DNA of 64,000 nucleotides from Veillonella sp. KGMB01456 (GTDB lineage Bacteria; Bacillota; Negativicutes; Veillonellales; Veillonellaceae): NCBI RefSeq assembly GCF_023051165.1, contig NZ_JALKIG010000011.1, positions 1 to 64,000 of the forward strand, read 5' to 3'. Shown piece by piece: positions 26,786 to 38,900 of this stretch (position 1 is its first letter; each line of letters starts with the position of its first letter). The notes under the pieces were generated by a model. It saw only the letters and a program-made list of their open reading frames with translations, ran no database searches and was not told where the DNA came from. The position numbers and the translations under genes were made by a program.

Positions 26786-26860
26786 TAGACTTACCATATA
26801 TTAATCAACGAGGAGGTGTTTTTATACTTGCTATAGATTAATAAGTGGGGCGGCGCAAAA

Positions 26861-27544
26861 TTAATCTTCGCGTTCGTTGTCCATTGGTTCGCCGGATTTT
26901 GTTACTTCTACAGCTTTAGCATAGCTTTCTAAAAGAAGACGATAATTTGTAAAAATACGACCCCAAATTTGAGCCCATTTGTCGGCTTGAGGTGTATGCC
27001 ATGTGCGCTGTAATTCTGCCAATACAGCACCGGCGTCAGTTACCACAACCCCTGCTTGGGTGAGGCGCATCATAGTGGCCATAGCAGCTTCTTTGGAATA
27101 CGTACCGGATGCGTCAGGCACTGCAAATACGCGATAGCCTTCATTAACAGCACAAATAGCCGGTAATGCCATGCATACACTTGTTACCGTACCGGCGATG
27201 ATTAACGTCTTTTTACCGGTTGCTTTTACAGCATCTACGAAATCTTTACAATCCCAAGAGTTTACTTCGCCGCGACGTGCTACATATACTGCATGCGGAG
27301 CCACTTCATGGATTTCCGGAATCAACGGACCATTTGGACCTTGGGGTACGGAAGCCGTCGTAATAACAGGCATATTTACTAATGCAGCTGCTTCAGCTAA
27401 CGCAATCGCTCTGTCGCGAATACGCAAGAAATCAATGTCATTAATACATTGGAAGAGACCGCTTTGGTGGTCAATAAGCAACATAGCTGTGTCATTAACG
27501 TCAATCATAGGGGCTTTGCCGTCAAAATTTTTGTAAAGTTCCAT
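26861..27544 (-). CDS. YcaC-like isochorismatase-family hydrolase
   Basis: A 227-residue cysteine hydrolase of the isochorismatase superfamily, nearest to YcaC. The catalytic triad is suggested by Asp in LLIDHQSGLFQ, a Lys after the central strand, and Cys in GTVTSVCMALPA (about 115). GAAAGGAGAT supports the start at 27544; the frame is open upstream without such support. It is divergent from the TetR gene, with a clear promoter and operator-like repeats between. YcaC-type proteins act on amides or related small molecules, but the natural substrate is unknown. Confidence 0.88.
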   Translation of the reverse strand: MELYKNFDGKAPMIDVNDTAMLLIDHQSGLFQCINDIDFLRIRDRAIALAEAAALVNMPVITTASVPQGPNGPLIPEIHEVAPHAVYVARRGEVNSWDCKDFVDAVKATGKKTLIIAGTVTSVCMALPAICAVNEGYRVFAVPDASGTYSKEAAMATMMRLTQAGVVVTDAGAVLAELQRTWHTPQADKWAQIWGRIFTNYRLLLESYAKAVEVTKSGEPMDNERED

Positions 27545-27576
27545 TTTGAAATCTCCTTTCAAGGAATACAAACCTT

Positions 27577-27595
27577 GGTACATCTCTGGTGTACC
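27577..27595. promoter_or_regulatory. Inverted repeat GGTACA-N7-TGTACC, operator candidate
   Basis: A perfect six-base dyad lies between the -10 box and the start codon of the YcaC-like gene, where a bound repressor would block transcription. The size fits a TetR-family operator, and a TetR gene is divergent. Confidence 0.55.
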
Positions 27596-27606
27596 TTGTG
27601 TATCCT

Positions 27607-27635
27607 ATTATAGTGAGCGGGCTATTTAGAAACAA
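27607..27635 (-). promoter_or_regulatory. Sigma-70-type promoter for the YcaC-like gene
   Basis: Read on the minus strand: TTGTTT (27635-27630), 17 bases, TATAAT (27612-27607). It is flanked by the dyad downstream and a CAGAAA repeat directly upstream. Confidence 0.65.
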
Positions 27636-27636
27636 T

Positions 27637-27757
27637 ATGCAGAAATTTAAATATGTCTATACTTTGGCTGATTGTTAGAAAGCAATGAACAGAAAATAAA
27701 AAGTGTACATAAATTGCGTTTTTTGTAAAAAATATACAGAAATTGAAATGTGTTTAT
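27637..27757 (+). repeat. Three spaced copies of a CAGAAA...TGT motif in the divergent spacer
   Basis: Copies at about 27637-27660, 27687-27710 and 27734-27757 share CAGAAAnTnAAAnnTGTnnAT at starts 50 and 47 bases apart. The first abuts the -35 of the YcaC-like promoter. They look like binding sites of one regulator, possibly the adjacent TetR protein or an activator. Confidence 0.5.
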
Positions 27758-27854
27758 AGTTGACCGGGTTTTTCACAGAAATAATAGTCTCCATGATAAA
27801 ATAAGAGATAATAATATAGCTATGATTTCAACAGTAAGGAGATGGAGATTTACC

Positions 27855-28487
27855 TTGATTGAAAGCTCGAATGAAAAAACAGGAACTAAACGACACGTAT
27901 CAACGGATACTCGCGAACATATAAAAGATACACTGCTGCTTATGCTGAAAACCAGTCATTTTCGGACCATCCGCATTACCGCACTTTGTCGGGAAGCGCA
28001 TATTGCGCGAGGAACGTTTTATTTATACTACAACACCATTGATGACTTGTTGGAGGATATTATTAACGATAGCCTGCAACTTATCAATTCCATGACGCCC
28101 AAAGAAAAGCAGGGATCGCTTAAGAAGTTGCAAATTATGTTAAATCAGACGGGGGATGAGGAGTTACCGAAGGACAGCTCTTTATTTCCGCCGTGTCATA
28201 AATATTTGGAACTTGAAAAATACAGATTCCTCGTAAAAGATGCGGATGTGGCTCCGATTATCGCTCAAAAAATCCACCAGTATGAAAGCCCTAAGATCGT
28301 TCCGGTGCTCATGAAAGAGCTAAATATGAAACAGGATGAAGCGGAATTGCTTTTTAAATTTATCGTTAATGGCAGCAGCTCGGTTAACCGCAGTTTGTTA
28401 GAGTTAAAAGAGAACGAGTGGTATCGCCTGCAAAAGAAGATTTTGCAATTTATTTTGGGCGGTTTGAAATGTGACCAGTGGAGTTAA
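27855..28487 (+). CDS. TetR/AcrR-family transcriptional regulator
   Basis: A TetR-type regulator of about 210 residues. The N-terminal helix-turn-helix lies at about residues 20-70, with TDTREHIKDTLLLML then RITALCREAHIARGTFYLYY; the C-terminal ligand domain ends WYRLQKKILQFILGG. The frame is open from 27750. TTG 27855 is preferred because GGAG lies seven bases before it and the protein then starts at normal family position; this is not certain. It is divergent from the YcaC-like gene and probably controls it through the dyad at 27577-27595. Inducer unknown. Confidence 0.8.
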   Translation: MIESSNEKTGTKRHVSTDTREHIKDTLLLMLKTSHFRTIRITALCREAHIARGTFYLYYNTIDDLLEDIINDSLQLINSMTPKEKQGSLKKLQIMLNQTGDEELPKDSSLFPPCHKYLELEKYRFLVKDADVAPIIAQKIHQYESPKIVPVLMKELNMKQDEAELLFKFIVNGSSSVNRSLLELKENEWYRLQKKILQFILGGLKCDQWS

Positions 28488-28523
28488 AAAGCTCGGAGTA
28501 TTCAATTAAATAGTGTGTGTACA

Positions 28524-28573
28524 AGCTCAATGTATAGCCAGCGTATTTATAAGCTATACATTGAGTTTTTTTG
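28524..28573 (+). terminator. Rho-independent terminator after the TetR gene
   Basis: CTCAATGTATAGC pairs with GCTATACATTGAG around a 13-base loop, followed by seven T. Confidence 0.85.
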
Positions 28574-29049
28574 TTGTGAAAAAATCATAGAGAATTAATA
28601 TGAATAAAATGAAATTAACATGGATTAGTGAATTTATAGTAAAAACTTTTCATTAATATATATTGTAACTATTTATTAATATATTTTCTGAAAATTATCA
28701 TTTTAAAAACATGAAGTTTTCATGCGTATTTACTGATTAAAGTAGTAAATGAATAAAAGTTGTGACGTATTATTGCGATTTGATTATAATAAATTGGAAC
28801 TAAAAAATAAATAAATCCTTTTATATTGCGTGTTGATGGACATAATAAACCTTCTTATATCAAACTTGAAATAAGAACTATATTAATGAGTTTAAAATGA
28901 AAAAATAACATTGGAAATATACGAATTGAATTGACAGTTATAAACACAAATTATAGAATTAAGATAAATAAAAGTGATATTTTTTGAGGTATTAATAAGG
29001 TTTTTAAAATGAATTTACTGTGATTTTTTTATCATGGGGAGGTTCTGTA
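28574..29049 (+). other. Very AT-rich spacer upstream of the giant adhesin
   Basis: No gene is seen in these 476 bases. The sequence is strongly AT-rich, with many TATAAT- and TTGACA-like words, for example TTGACA at 28932-28937 ahead of the gene. It probably holds the adhesin promoter, but no single one stands out. GGGGAGG just before 29050 is the ribosome site. Confidence 0.4.
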
Positions 29050-29949
29050 ATGAATAAGCAGTACAAAGTCATTTGGAGTAAAGTAAAAAACAGTTACGTA
29101 GTAGTATCTGAGTTGGCCAAACGTAATGGCAAAGCCGGATCTACACATAGCCAGTCAGGCCAGAAAATTGGCGTGGCTCTTTCTGTGTTGGCACTGTGTG
29201 CTGGGATGACAGCCGGGGTAAGTGCGGCTGATCAGTATTACAGTGTTAATGATATGAATGGTGCATTATCACAATTTGGGAATAAAAGTAACGACGGAGC
29301 CCAAGGTGTTGGCTCTGTAGCTGCCGGTGCAGGTGCTAAGGTTGAATCTGCTTCCGGTAGTTTCCAAGGTGCTATGGCTACCGTTGTAGGCTCTTTGAAT
29401 ACTGTAGCAGCTGGAACTCAACAATTTGATGGAGTTGCTAATTCTATTGTTGGTGCAGCTAATGCCACGCAGAATGCCAATGCGACACTTATTTTTGGTG
29501 CCGGTAATGCGGTAACTAATTCTTATGGTAATGTAACCTTTAATGTTGGTAATGTTGATCCGACTGATCCAATCGCTACGGCTAAAGCTTTAGCTGCTTC
29601 GGTAGGTGACAGTGGTGGTCAAGTTTTGGTTGTTGGTGGTGCTAATACAGTAGACTATGCTCGTTTCTCGGCTGTTACCGGTGTTGGCAATAAGTTGAAT
29701 GGTGCAGACGGCAATACCAGTGATTATAACTTTATTACCGGTGCAAAAAATACTTTGACCAATACGGATGGCACATATGTAATCGGTTCCAGCAATACTG
29801 TGTCAGATGGGACGTCCAATATTGTAATTGGGGATAAACGTAAATTGACGGGGCGACTAATGACGTTGTCATCGGGTCTGCTGATGCAGAAATGGCAACA
29901 ACTGTATCCAACGCAACTATCCTTGGACATAATGCTAATGCAACCGTAG
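29050..29949 (+). CDS. Trimeric autotransporter adhesin, N-terminal fragment (frameshifted)
   Basis: Residues 1-299 of a trimeric autotransporter. It starts with an extended signal peptide region (ESPR), MNKQYKVIWSKVKNSYVVV, followed by a hydrophobic core ending VSA-AD (about 60). Left-handed parallel beta-roll head repeats follow, of the YadA type (SIVGAANATQNANATLIFGAG). After the G run at 29850-29853 the frame is wrong, and the last 30 or so residues are nonsense before a stop. With one extra G, the reading passes straight into the long downstream frame. In the sequence as given, the fragment would be secreted but lacks stalk and anchor. Confidence 0.85.
   Translation: MNKQYKVIWSKVKNSYVVVSELAKRNGKAGSTHSQSGQKIGVALSVLALCAGMTAGVSAADQYYSVNDMNGALSQFGNKSNDGAQGVGSVAAGAGAKVESASGSFQGAMATVVGSLNTVAAGTQQFDGVANSIVGAANATQNANATLIFGAGNAVTNSYGNVTFNVGNVDPTDPIATAKALAASVGDSGGQVLVVGGANTVDYARFSAVTGVGNKLNGADGNTSDYNFITGAKNTLTNTDGTYVIGSSNTVSDGTSNIVIGDKRKLTGRLMTLSSGLLMQKWQQLYPTQLSLDIMLMQP
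29850..29853 (+). other. Frameshift site in the adhesin (G4 where G5 restores the frame)
   Basis: The upstream frame reads TTG ACG GGG CGA. Adding one G gives TTG ACG GGG GCG ACT AAT GAC, that is L-T-G-A-T-N-D, which joins the expected IGDNRTLTG...VVIGSAD pattern seen in sister cassettes (for example near 34741). The same join would result from a single -1 ribosomal slip on the G run. It may be a real mutation, phase variation or a sequencing error. Confidence 0.85.
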
Positions 29950-32900
29950 ATAATGGCGTAGCTTTAGGTTCTAACTCATTGGCTAATGTAGATTATGGTG
30001 TTGCAGGTTATGATCCGTCCACAAAAGCTGCTTCTACGGATACATCAGCGACTTGGAAATCTACTTTGGGAGCTGTATCTGTTGGTGTACTTGGTAGTGA
30101 TGGAACAGCAACTGCAACTCGTCAGATTACAGGTGTTGCAGCCGGTGTGAAAGACACTGATGCTGTTAACGTGGCACAGCTTATGGCTGTTGCCGGTAAT
30201 AGTTCGGGCGGAAGTTCGGTACATTTTTTCCAAGTTAATTCAGGCACTAGTGGTACTAACTATAATAACGATGGAGCTAAAGGGATAGACTCTATTGCTA
30301 TAGGTAAAGCTAGCACAGCTGCAGATAATAGCATTGCTATCGGTAACGGTGCAAGCGTTTCTGATAGTAATGGTGGTAAGGGTAGTGGCGATATTGTCAT
30401 CGGTAACGGTGCAAAAATCAATAACTATGTAGACCAAAGTGCTAGTATTGCAATAGGCCAAAATGCGCAGATTGATAACATGGCCGGTATGCAAGAATTT
30501 ATGTTTGGGCTAGGACAAACTAATTATAATATAGTTGATAGACCTGGTGGCGGTATGGCATTTATTCCGGAAGATCCTTCGAAAGTAGCTACCGGCATTG
30601 CGATTGGTGAAAACACCTTCGTTCGTACCGGTGGTTTGATGATTGGTACGCATAATTATCGTGGAACTCTAGGCGATGTTGATGTAGATAGTGCCAATAT
30701 CCGTGCTACCGGTGTTAATGTTAATAGTACGACTTTAGGTACAAACAGCTATAACAGCGGAGCTTTTGCCACTATTGTAGGCTCATACTCTATTGCAAGC
30801 GGTAACTATGCCAGCGGTGGTGATGAGAATAATGCCGGCAAAAATCTGGGAACTACTATTGTAGGTTCTTTGAACAGTGTAGAATCCTCTACTGCTGAAA
30901 ATACTACATCAGGTGTAGCCAATAGCGTTGTTGGTTTTGCAAATCGTACCTTTAATTCAAATGGATCTTTAATATTTGGCGCGGGTAACGAGATTACTAA
31001 CTCTGTAAGCAAAATTGAAGGGGTAGATATTTCGCTTGATGGTTCGGCAAAAGATTTACAAACTGGTTTAATAGAAGGTATTAAGAATGCTAATAGTGGC
31101 GGATCCACGTTGGCGATTGGTGGTGGCAACAAGGCAGATTACACGCAACAATCGGCCCTCGTCGGTGTTAATAATACTTTAGAAGGTACTGAGGATTCCG
31201 TAGCTCAATATAACGCGTTAACCGGTTTTAACAATACGGCAACCGGTGTAACTAATGTAACTGTAACAGGTAGTAATAACACGGTTAGTGGCTCTACATC
31301 AATTGTTAACTTAGGTAATGAAAATGCGGTAGCAGACTCTAACAATACTATTCTTCTTGGCGATAATCGTACTGTAACAGGTTCCGATAATAGCGTTATC
31401 TTAGGTCGTGCTAATAAAGAAACTACGACTGCGCTTCGTGCCGCAGCTGATACTACTTTAACTACAACAGCAGATAACGTTGTTGTTATGGGTTACAATG
31501 CTAATGCGACTGTTGATGATGGCGTAGCGTTAGGATCTAATTCTGTTGCTAGTGTTAATAAAGGTGTAGACGGTTATAATCCTAGTACAAAAGAATTATC
31601 CGGTACTGCATGGACTTCTACGATAGGTTCGGTATCTGTAGGTGATGCAGCAAATGATATCACTCGTCAGATTACTGGCGTAGCAGCTGGCACTGCAGAT
31701 ACAGATGCCGTTAACGTAGCTCAGTTGAAAGCTAATAAAGTAACGGTAACTGCAGGTGATAATGTCACACTTACGACTACAACTGGCACTGATGGATCTA
31801 CAGATTATAAGATTGCTTCTACAGATAAAAATATATATCTTACTAGTGCAGCTTTTGACAATGGGACATTAACTCTCACTCAGACTGAAGGTACACCTAT
31901 TACCGTAAGTGGTTTAGCAACAGCCGCTCAAGTTGAAGCTAATAAGATTCATTACTTCCAGGTAAATTCTGCGGCTAATGGCACTAACTATAATAATAAT
32001 GGCGCAACCGGTACAGATGCAATTGCTATCGGTAAATCCAGTACATCCGGTGCTAATAGTATAGCTATCGGTCAATCGACTACAGCTGCTAATAATAGTA
32101 TTGCTATCGGTAATGGTGCCAATATTAATAACTACGTTGATCAAAGCGGAAGTATTGCTATCGGTCAAAATGCGAAAATTGAAAACATGTCAGGTATGCA
32201 AGAGTATCTATTCTCTATGGGACAAACAACGTTCACTGCAGGTAATTGGCTCGGTACTCTTCAAATACCGAATGATCCATCCAAAGAAGCAACTGGTATT
32301 GCTATAGGTGAAAATACCTATGCTCGTACAGGTAGTCTTATGGTTGGTTCGCATAATTATCGTGGATTATTAGGTGATGTAACGGTTGATAGTGCTGATA
32401 CTAAAGCACAAGGTGTAAATATTAATAGTACTACATTAGGTACGAATAGTTATAATGGTGGTGCATTTGCAACGATTACGGGCGCTTATTCGATTGCCAG
32501 TAGTAACTATAATGGCGGTGGTTTTTCTTCTAGTGCAGGGAAAAACTTTGGTGCTACCATTATGGGTTCTTTGAATAGCATAGAGTCTGCTACTGCGTCT
32601 AATTCATCCGGTATCGCTAATAGTGTTGTAGGTGTGGCTAATAGAACCTTTAACTCCAATGGTTCCTTAATCTTTGGTGCTGGTAATGAAATTACTAACT
32701 CCATTACAACAATAGCAGCACCAAGCTCTGCAGGAGATTCTGCTAAAGCTTTACAGACAACATTGATGAATTCTATTAAGTCGTCCAATAGTGGTGGCTC
32801 GACTCTTGCAATCGGTGGCGGCAACAAGGCTGATTATACTCAACAATCTGCCCTCCTTGGTGTTAATAACACCTTGACCGGTGCTAGTGACAATATTAGC

Positions 32901-35900
32901 CAATACAACTACATTACAGGTTTTAAAAATACCGGTACTAATGTAGATAATGTAACGATTATCGGCACAAATCGTACGGTATCTGATGCGGCTAATAGCG
33001 TAGTTATCGGCTCGGCTGATTCTGTAATGACATCGAGTGCAAGTGATGCGGTTACTATCGGTCGAAATGCAAATACAACTATTGATGGTGGTGTAGCTTT
33101 AGGCTCTAATTCTGTGGCAAGCGTTGATAAAGGCGTAGATGGATATAATCCTAGCACTAAAGCGTTAACCGGTTCTACATGGACCTCTACAGTTGGTTCC
33201 GTATCTGTTGGTGATGCAGCCAATGATATTACTCGTCAGATTACAGGTGTAGCAGCCGGTACTCAAGATACAGATGCTGTTAACGTAGCTCAGTTGAAAG
33301 CAAATAAAGTAACCTTGAAACAAGGCGAAAATGTAACGATTACTACTGATGTGGCTGATGATGGTGCAACAACGTATACAATTAAATCAACAGATACAAA
33401 TACAGTTTTAGCTAAAGGCGAAGTAACATATGTTGGTGCCGATGGTACATTAGTTTTGACTGACTCTGATAATAATCCAATTACCGTGACCGGTTTAAAA
33501 AATACATACCTTACGGGAGCATCTTTAGAAAATAATACTTTAACACTTACTCAAAATGAAGGGGCTCCTATTACCGTAACCGGTATTGCTACAACAGCTG
33601 AATTGGCGGCTAATAAAGTTAAATACTTCTCTGTAAAATCTGAATTAGCAGCTAACCAGAATAATGACGGAGCTAAAGGCACAAACTCAATTGCTATTGG
33701 CCCGAATGCTGTAGCTCAACGTGAAAATGGCATAGCTTTGGGGACCAATGTCTATTCCGGCGGCAAGGGCAGTATTGTCATCGGTAGTGATGCTAAAGTT
33801 TCGGAAAATATTGCTTTGGATGGTAGCATTGTTATCGGTAAAGGAGCCGTAGCCTTCACCGGTGGCGGTGAACAAGAAGCCTTATTGGGAATGGATCCAA
33901 CGAATTGGCCTAAGCGTGGTTCCGGTGGATATGATAATCCGACTGATGCTAGCCGAGTAGCTACATCTATCGTTATCGGCACAAATGCTTTTGGCCGTAC
34001 GGGTTCGATTGATATTGGGGATCGTGTATACCGAGGCACCATGGGTGGTAAACAAATTACTGATAACAACACCAGTTTTCATGTAAATCAGACTACCTTG
34101 GGTACGAATACCTATAATAAAGGCTTGTTTTCGACTATGATGGGCTCTTACTCTATTGCTACGGGTGGTTTTGATGGTAGTGGTAGGTTGAATACCGGTG
34201 CTTATGGGGCACAAAACTTTGGTGCTACTGTATTGGGCTCTTTAAATAGTGTTAGATCTAATGAAAAGTTACCTGAATTTTTTGGTGTACCAATAGGTTC
34301 GTCTTATCAGGGTATTGCAAATACTATTGTTGGCTTAGGCAATATTACGGATAATACTAACGGTTCATTAGTATTTGGTGCCGGGAATAAGATCACAAAC
34401 TCTATTACCTCTATTTCTATGCCAACGAGTGGCGCTGATTCCGTAGATGCTATGGTGGATAAGCTCCAAACTGTGATTAAAGACTCTAAAAGTGGTGGTG
34501 CGACCTTAGCTATCGGCGGTGCTAACACGGCTGATTACACCCGTACATCTTCTATCATTGGTGTGAACAATACCTTGAAGGGGACAAGTAGCAACATTAG
34601 TCAGTTTAATGCGTTGACCGGTTATCATAATACAGCAACTAATGTAGATAACGTAACTGTGACCGGTTCTAATAATACTGTAAAAGATACAACGACTGCT
34701 GTTGTAATTGGTGATAATCGTACATTAACCGGTGTCAATAATAATGTTGTTATTGGATCCGCAGATTCCGCACTTGAAACAACTGTTAGTGATGCAGTAG
34801 CTGTTGGTCGAAATGCTAATGTTACTATTAAGGGTGGCGTAGCTCTTGGTGCTAACTCTGTGGCTCGTACAGATAAGGGTGTTGTAGGTTATGACCCATC
34901 CGGTAGAATTACCGATGCGGATAGTATTTTAGGTAGTAATACACAGTATCAGAGCTTACAGACGGAAGTAACTGATGCACAAACAACGGTAAATGATTTA
35001 ACCGCTAAGGCAGCTGAATATCAAGCTAATATTGATATGATTGTTTCCATGTATCCGGATAATTCGTATGAACAAGATGCGGGATATCAGGGAATAAAAG
35101 CATCTCTTGAATCAACACAGGCTCAGTTAGCTACAGCTCAGGCAGATTTGGACAGCAAACAAAGTGCATTGGCTGAAGCAGGTAAAGCTTTGTATACATG
35201 GCAGTCCACAGCCGGATCGGTATCGGTGGGCGATGTTTCTAAAGGAATCACCCGTCAAATTACTGATGTGGCAGCTGGTACTGCTGATACTGATGCCGTT
35301 AACGTGGCACAGTTAAAACAAGTGGCTGAAGCTGCTGAAGATGCCGGTAAGACAACTTTGAACTTCACAGGTGATGATACCACAGCTACTATTGCTCGTG
35401 GCAATGGTCAGACCTTGAATATTACCGGTGGTGCAACAGCAACTGATGCCGATGGCAACAGCTTATTGACTGATAACAATATAGGCGTTGTAAAAGACGG
35501 CGATAATGCACTGAAAGTACAGTTGGCTAAAGACCTTACAGGCTTAAATAGTGTTAAAGTTGGTAATGCGGTAACTCTTGGTACAACAGGCTTGATAATC
35601 ACTAATGGTCCATCTGTTACTACAACAGGCATTGATGCAGGTAGCAAGAAGATTACTAATGTAGTAGCGGGTACAGATGATACAGATGCTGTCAACGTAA
35701 GTCAGTTGAATAGTGCTATTAAAGGTGCAAAACATACTGAAGTTACCCTCAATGGCGATGCTCCGACTGCAGGTGCAAATGGTGCTTTAGGTGAGTACAT
35801 CGGATCTAGCAACCTTACTATGGCTGTGCAAGATGTTGACGGCCAGAAGGTTTACGACTTGAAGATGAGTAAAGACCTAGTAGCTGGTACTAAGCCTGGT

Positions 35901-38900
35901 GCAGATGGTAAAAACGGCGAAGCCGGTAGTATTACTATTATTGGTGAATCTGGTAAAGATGGTGCTGATGGAAAGAACACAAGTGCCAATATTACCGTTA
36001 AAGACGGGAAAAATGGACTTGATGGTACAGATGGAATCACACGTATTGTTTACAAAGATGAAGACGGTACAGATCATGAAATTGCAACCATGGATGATGG
36101 TTTAAATTTCACAGGTGACACAGAAAATGTAACCATTGCTAAGAAGCTTAATGAAACCTTGTCAATTACCGGTGGCATCACTAAGGCAGATCAACTTACA
36201 ACGGAAGATAATATCGGTGTTGTAGCAAGCGACAGTGGCTTAAAAGTAAGATTAGCCAAAGACTTGCAAGACCTCAACAGTGTTCGTATTGGTGGTACAA
36301 CTGAAAATGGTAAAGGCATCTACATTGCTAACCAGTCTGTAAGCACCTCAAAAGGCAATGCTGAAGAAGGTACGATTGCGTCTGCTGAAGATGCGCTGAG
36401 TCTAGGTAGTTATGCCAATGCAAGTAAAGATACAGCTGTTGCTCTAGGTGCGTATGCTAAAACTGATCGTGGTGCCGGTGAATTATTTGGCTATGTACCA
36501 GGCTTAACCGGTGATGAATTGACTAAATTCCAGACGGATAACGCAGGTTCTGTTATTTGGAACAGTAATCGTGGTGCGGTCAGTGTTGGTATAAAAGGTA
36601 AGGAAACTCGTCAAATTACAAATGTGGCAGCCGGTACCGAAGATACGGATGCTGTTAACATAGCGCAGTTGAAGGCGATAGATAGTAAGGTTGATGCTAA
36701 TAAAATTTCTTATTTTTCTGTAAATTCTTCAACAGAAAGCAATAAAGATAATGATGGTGCTACCGGTGTAGAGTCTATTGCCATAGGTGGAGGAGCTAAG
36801 GCGAAGCACTATCAGAGCATTGCAATTGGTGGATTTACTGAGGCTGCTAATATAGATAGTATTGCAATTGGGTACTTGGCATCGGCAACAGAGATGGCCG
36901 ATAACGGTGTAAGTATTGGACGAGAAACGAGAAATACAGTTCCTAATGGCATTGCTTTGGGAAGTTATTCTGTTGCTGATCGTAGAGAGAATATTCTTAG
37001 TTATGATCCTCTTACAGAAACTAATTTTAACTTTACACCTGAAATGCAGACTGCGTTAGACGCATGGAATGCGGCGGCTGCTGTATATTATCAGAACCCA
37101 ACTCCGGAAAATGCACAGGCGGCTAAGGATGCCGGTATGAAGTATCGATTGATGGTTGCACCGTGGATGGCCGGCATGGGGTCACTCTCGCTTGGTAATG
37201 GTGAAGAAGGTCTTACCCGTCAGATTACTAATGTGGCAGCCGGGACAATTGATACTGACGCAGTTAATATAGCCCAACTTAAAGCTGCCAAAGTTGAAGT
37301 GCTTGCAGGCACTAATATCAGCAGCATAGATAAAGATACGAGTGCGGGTTATACTCAGTACAAAGTTAATGCAAAAGATACAATAACTGATAGTGCTACA
37401 TTGAGTGGCGATACGATTACCTTTACTCGTAATGATGGAACGACTTATAAAGTAAGTGGTTTAGCATCAACTAGTGCACTAGATACTAATAAAACAAGAT
37501 ATTTTTCGGTAAATTCTACTGATGCGGGAAATAGAGGTAATGATGGTGCTACAGGGGCAGGTGCTTTGGCTGCCGGTGTAAATGCTAAAGCTACTAAGTC
37601 AGCTGATACAGCTATTGGTAATGGATCGAGTGCGTCAGGCAGCTGGAGTATTGCTGCAGGGGCTGGGAGCAACGCTTCAGGCACAGTTGCAGTAGCAATG
37701 GGGTATGGTGCTACTGCGGCTGCTAATCAGTCCGTCGCAATCGGCTATTCGGCTAAAGTAACGAGAAATGACTCGATAGCGATTGGGCGTGAAACGCAGG
37801 CAAATGAATTAAATACGGTAGCTATTGGTCTTCAAACAAAAGCTAACGGCAATCAAAGTATGGCTTTAGGTTATGGAGCCCTTACTGAACGTAGTGCTAA
37901 TAATGGTTTAGCAATTGGTGTAAGTGCTTATGTGGGTCCTATACGTTCTACTGACCCAGTGCAAGGTGTGCCGGGTAATAGTACATCAGTTGTAGATGAT
38001 GACACTGTGGTTGAAGCAGGCAAAGAACAAATGAACTCAATTGCTCTTGGCAACTCGGCTAAAGCATTTGGCTATCAGACGACTGCTTTAGGTGCCGGAG
38101 CTGAAGCACATGATACGAATAGCTTGGCAGTCGGCATAATGGCTATTGGTAAAGGTAACTATGCAACGGCATTAGGCAAACAGGCGTATGCTAATGGTAA
38201 TGAAGCAACGGCACTTGGGCACTGGGCGCGTGCGTACGGCGATAATGCAATTGCTATTGGATCCTATGCAATTACTAATACCTTGGATGGAACAGGCACG
38301 GTAAATAATGGTATTGCTATTGGTCAGAAAGCGCGTGTTGCCTCTAATAATTCAGTCGCTTTGGGGCAAAATTCTTTAGCATATATTCCTGATAGTGTGA
38401 AAACGGAAGCCTACTTAACAAACGAAGCTTTTGCAGCGGAAAATGGTGTGGTTTCCGTAGGCAATGCTGAATACACAATCGGTGATGATACTGTAGCAGC
38501 TAATCGTCGTCGTATTACGAATGTGGCCGGTGGTGCTGATGATTATGATGCCGTTAACGTGGCACAGCTTAAAGAGTTATCTTCTAAATTAACTCAAGAG
38601 GCTACCAACAGTAAATTATCTTCCGGTAAAAATATTACTATTAACACAACAACTGATGATAATGGAGTTAAGACAAATACTATTGATTTGAATGATAAAA
38701 TTACATTGAATAACGCAGCTGCACCGGGGCAACAAGTAGTAGTTGATGGTACGACATCGAATATTACTGCCGGTACAGGCAATAATCAAGTAGTAGTTAA
38801 TGGCTCTAATGGGCAAGTAACAATTGGTGCCCAAGGTAGTCAGCTCACTATTGGTAAGCAAGGTGATACGGCGAAAGACAAAGAGGGCAATCTGATTAAT

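Noticed and set aside
29020-29049. Upstream extension of the adhesin N-terminus (start at 29020)
   Set aside because: ATG 29050 has GGGGAGG upstream and begins the canonical ESPR sequence; the extra ten codons do not.
29853-29949. Real C-terminus for the 299-residue adhesin fragment
   Set aside because: After 29853 the residues lose the head-repeat pattern, while the alternative frame continues it exactly.
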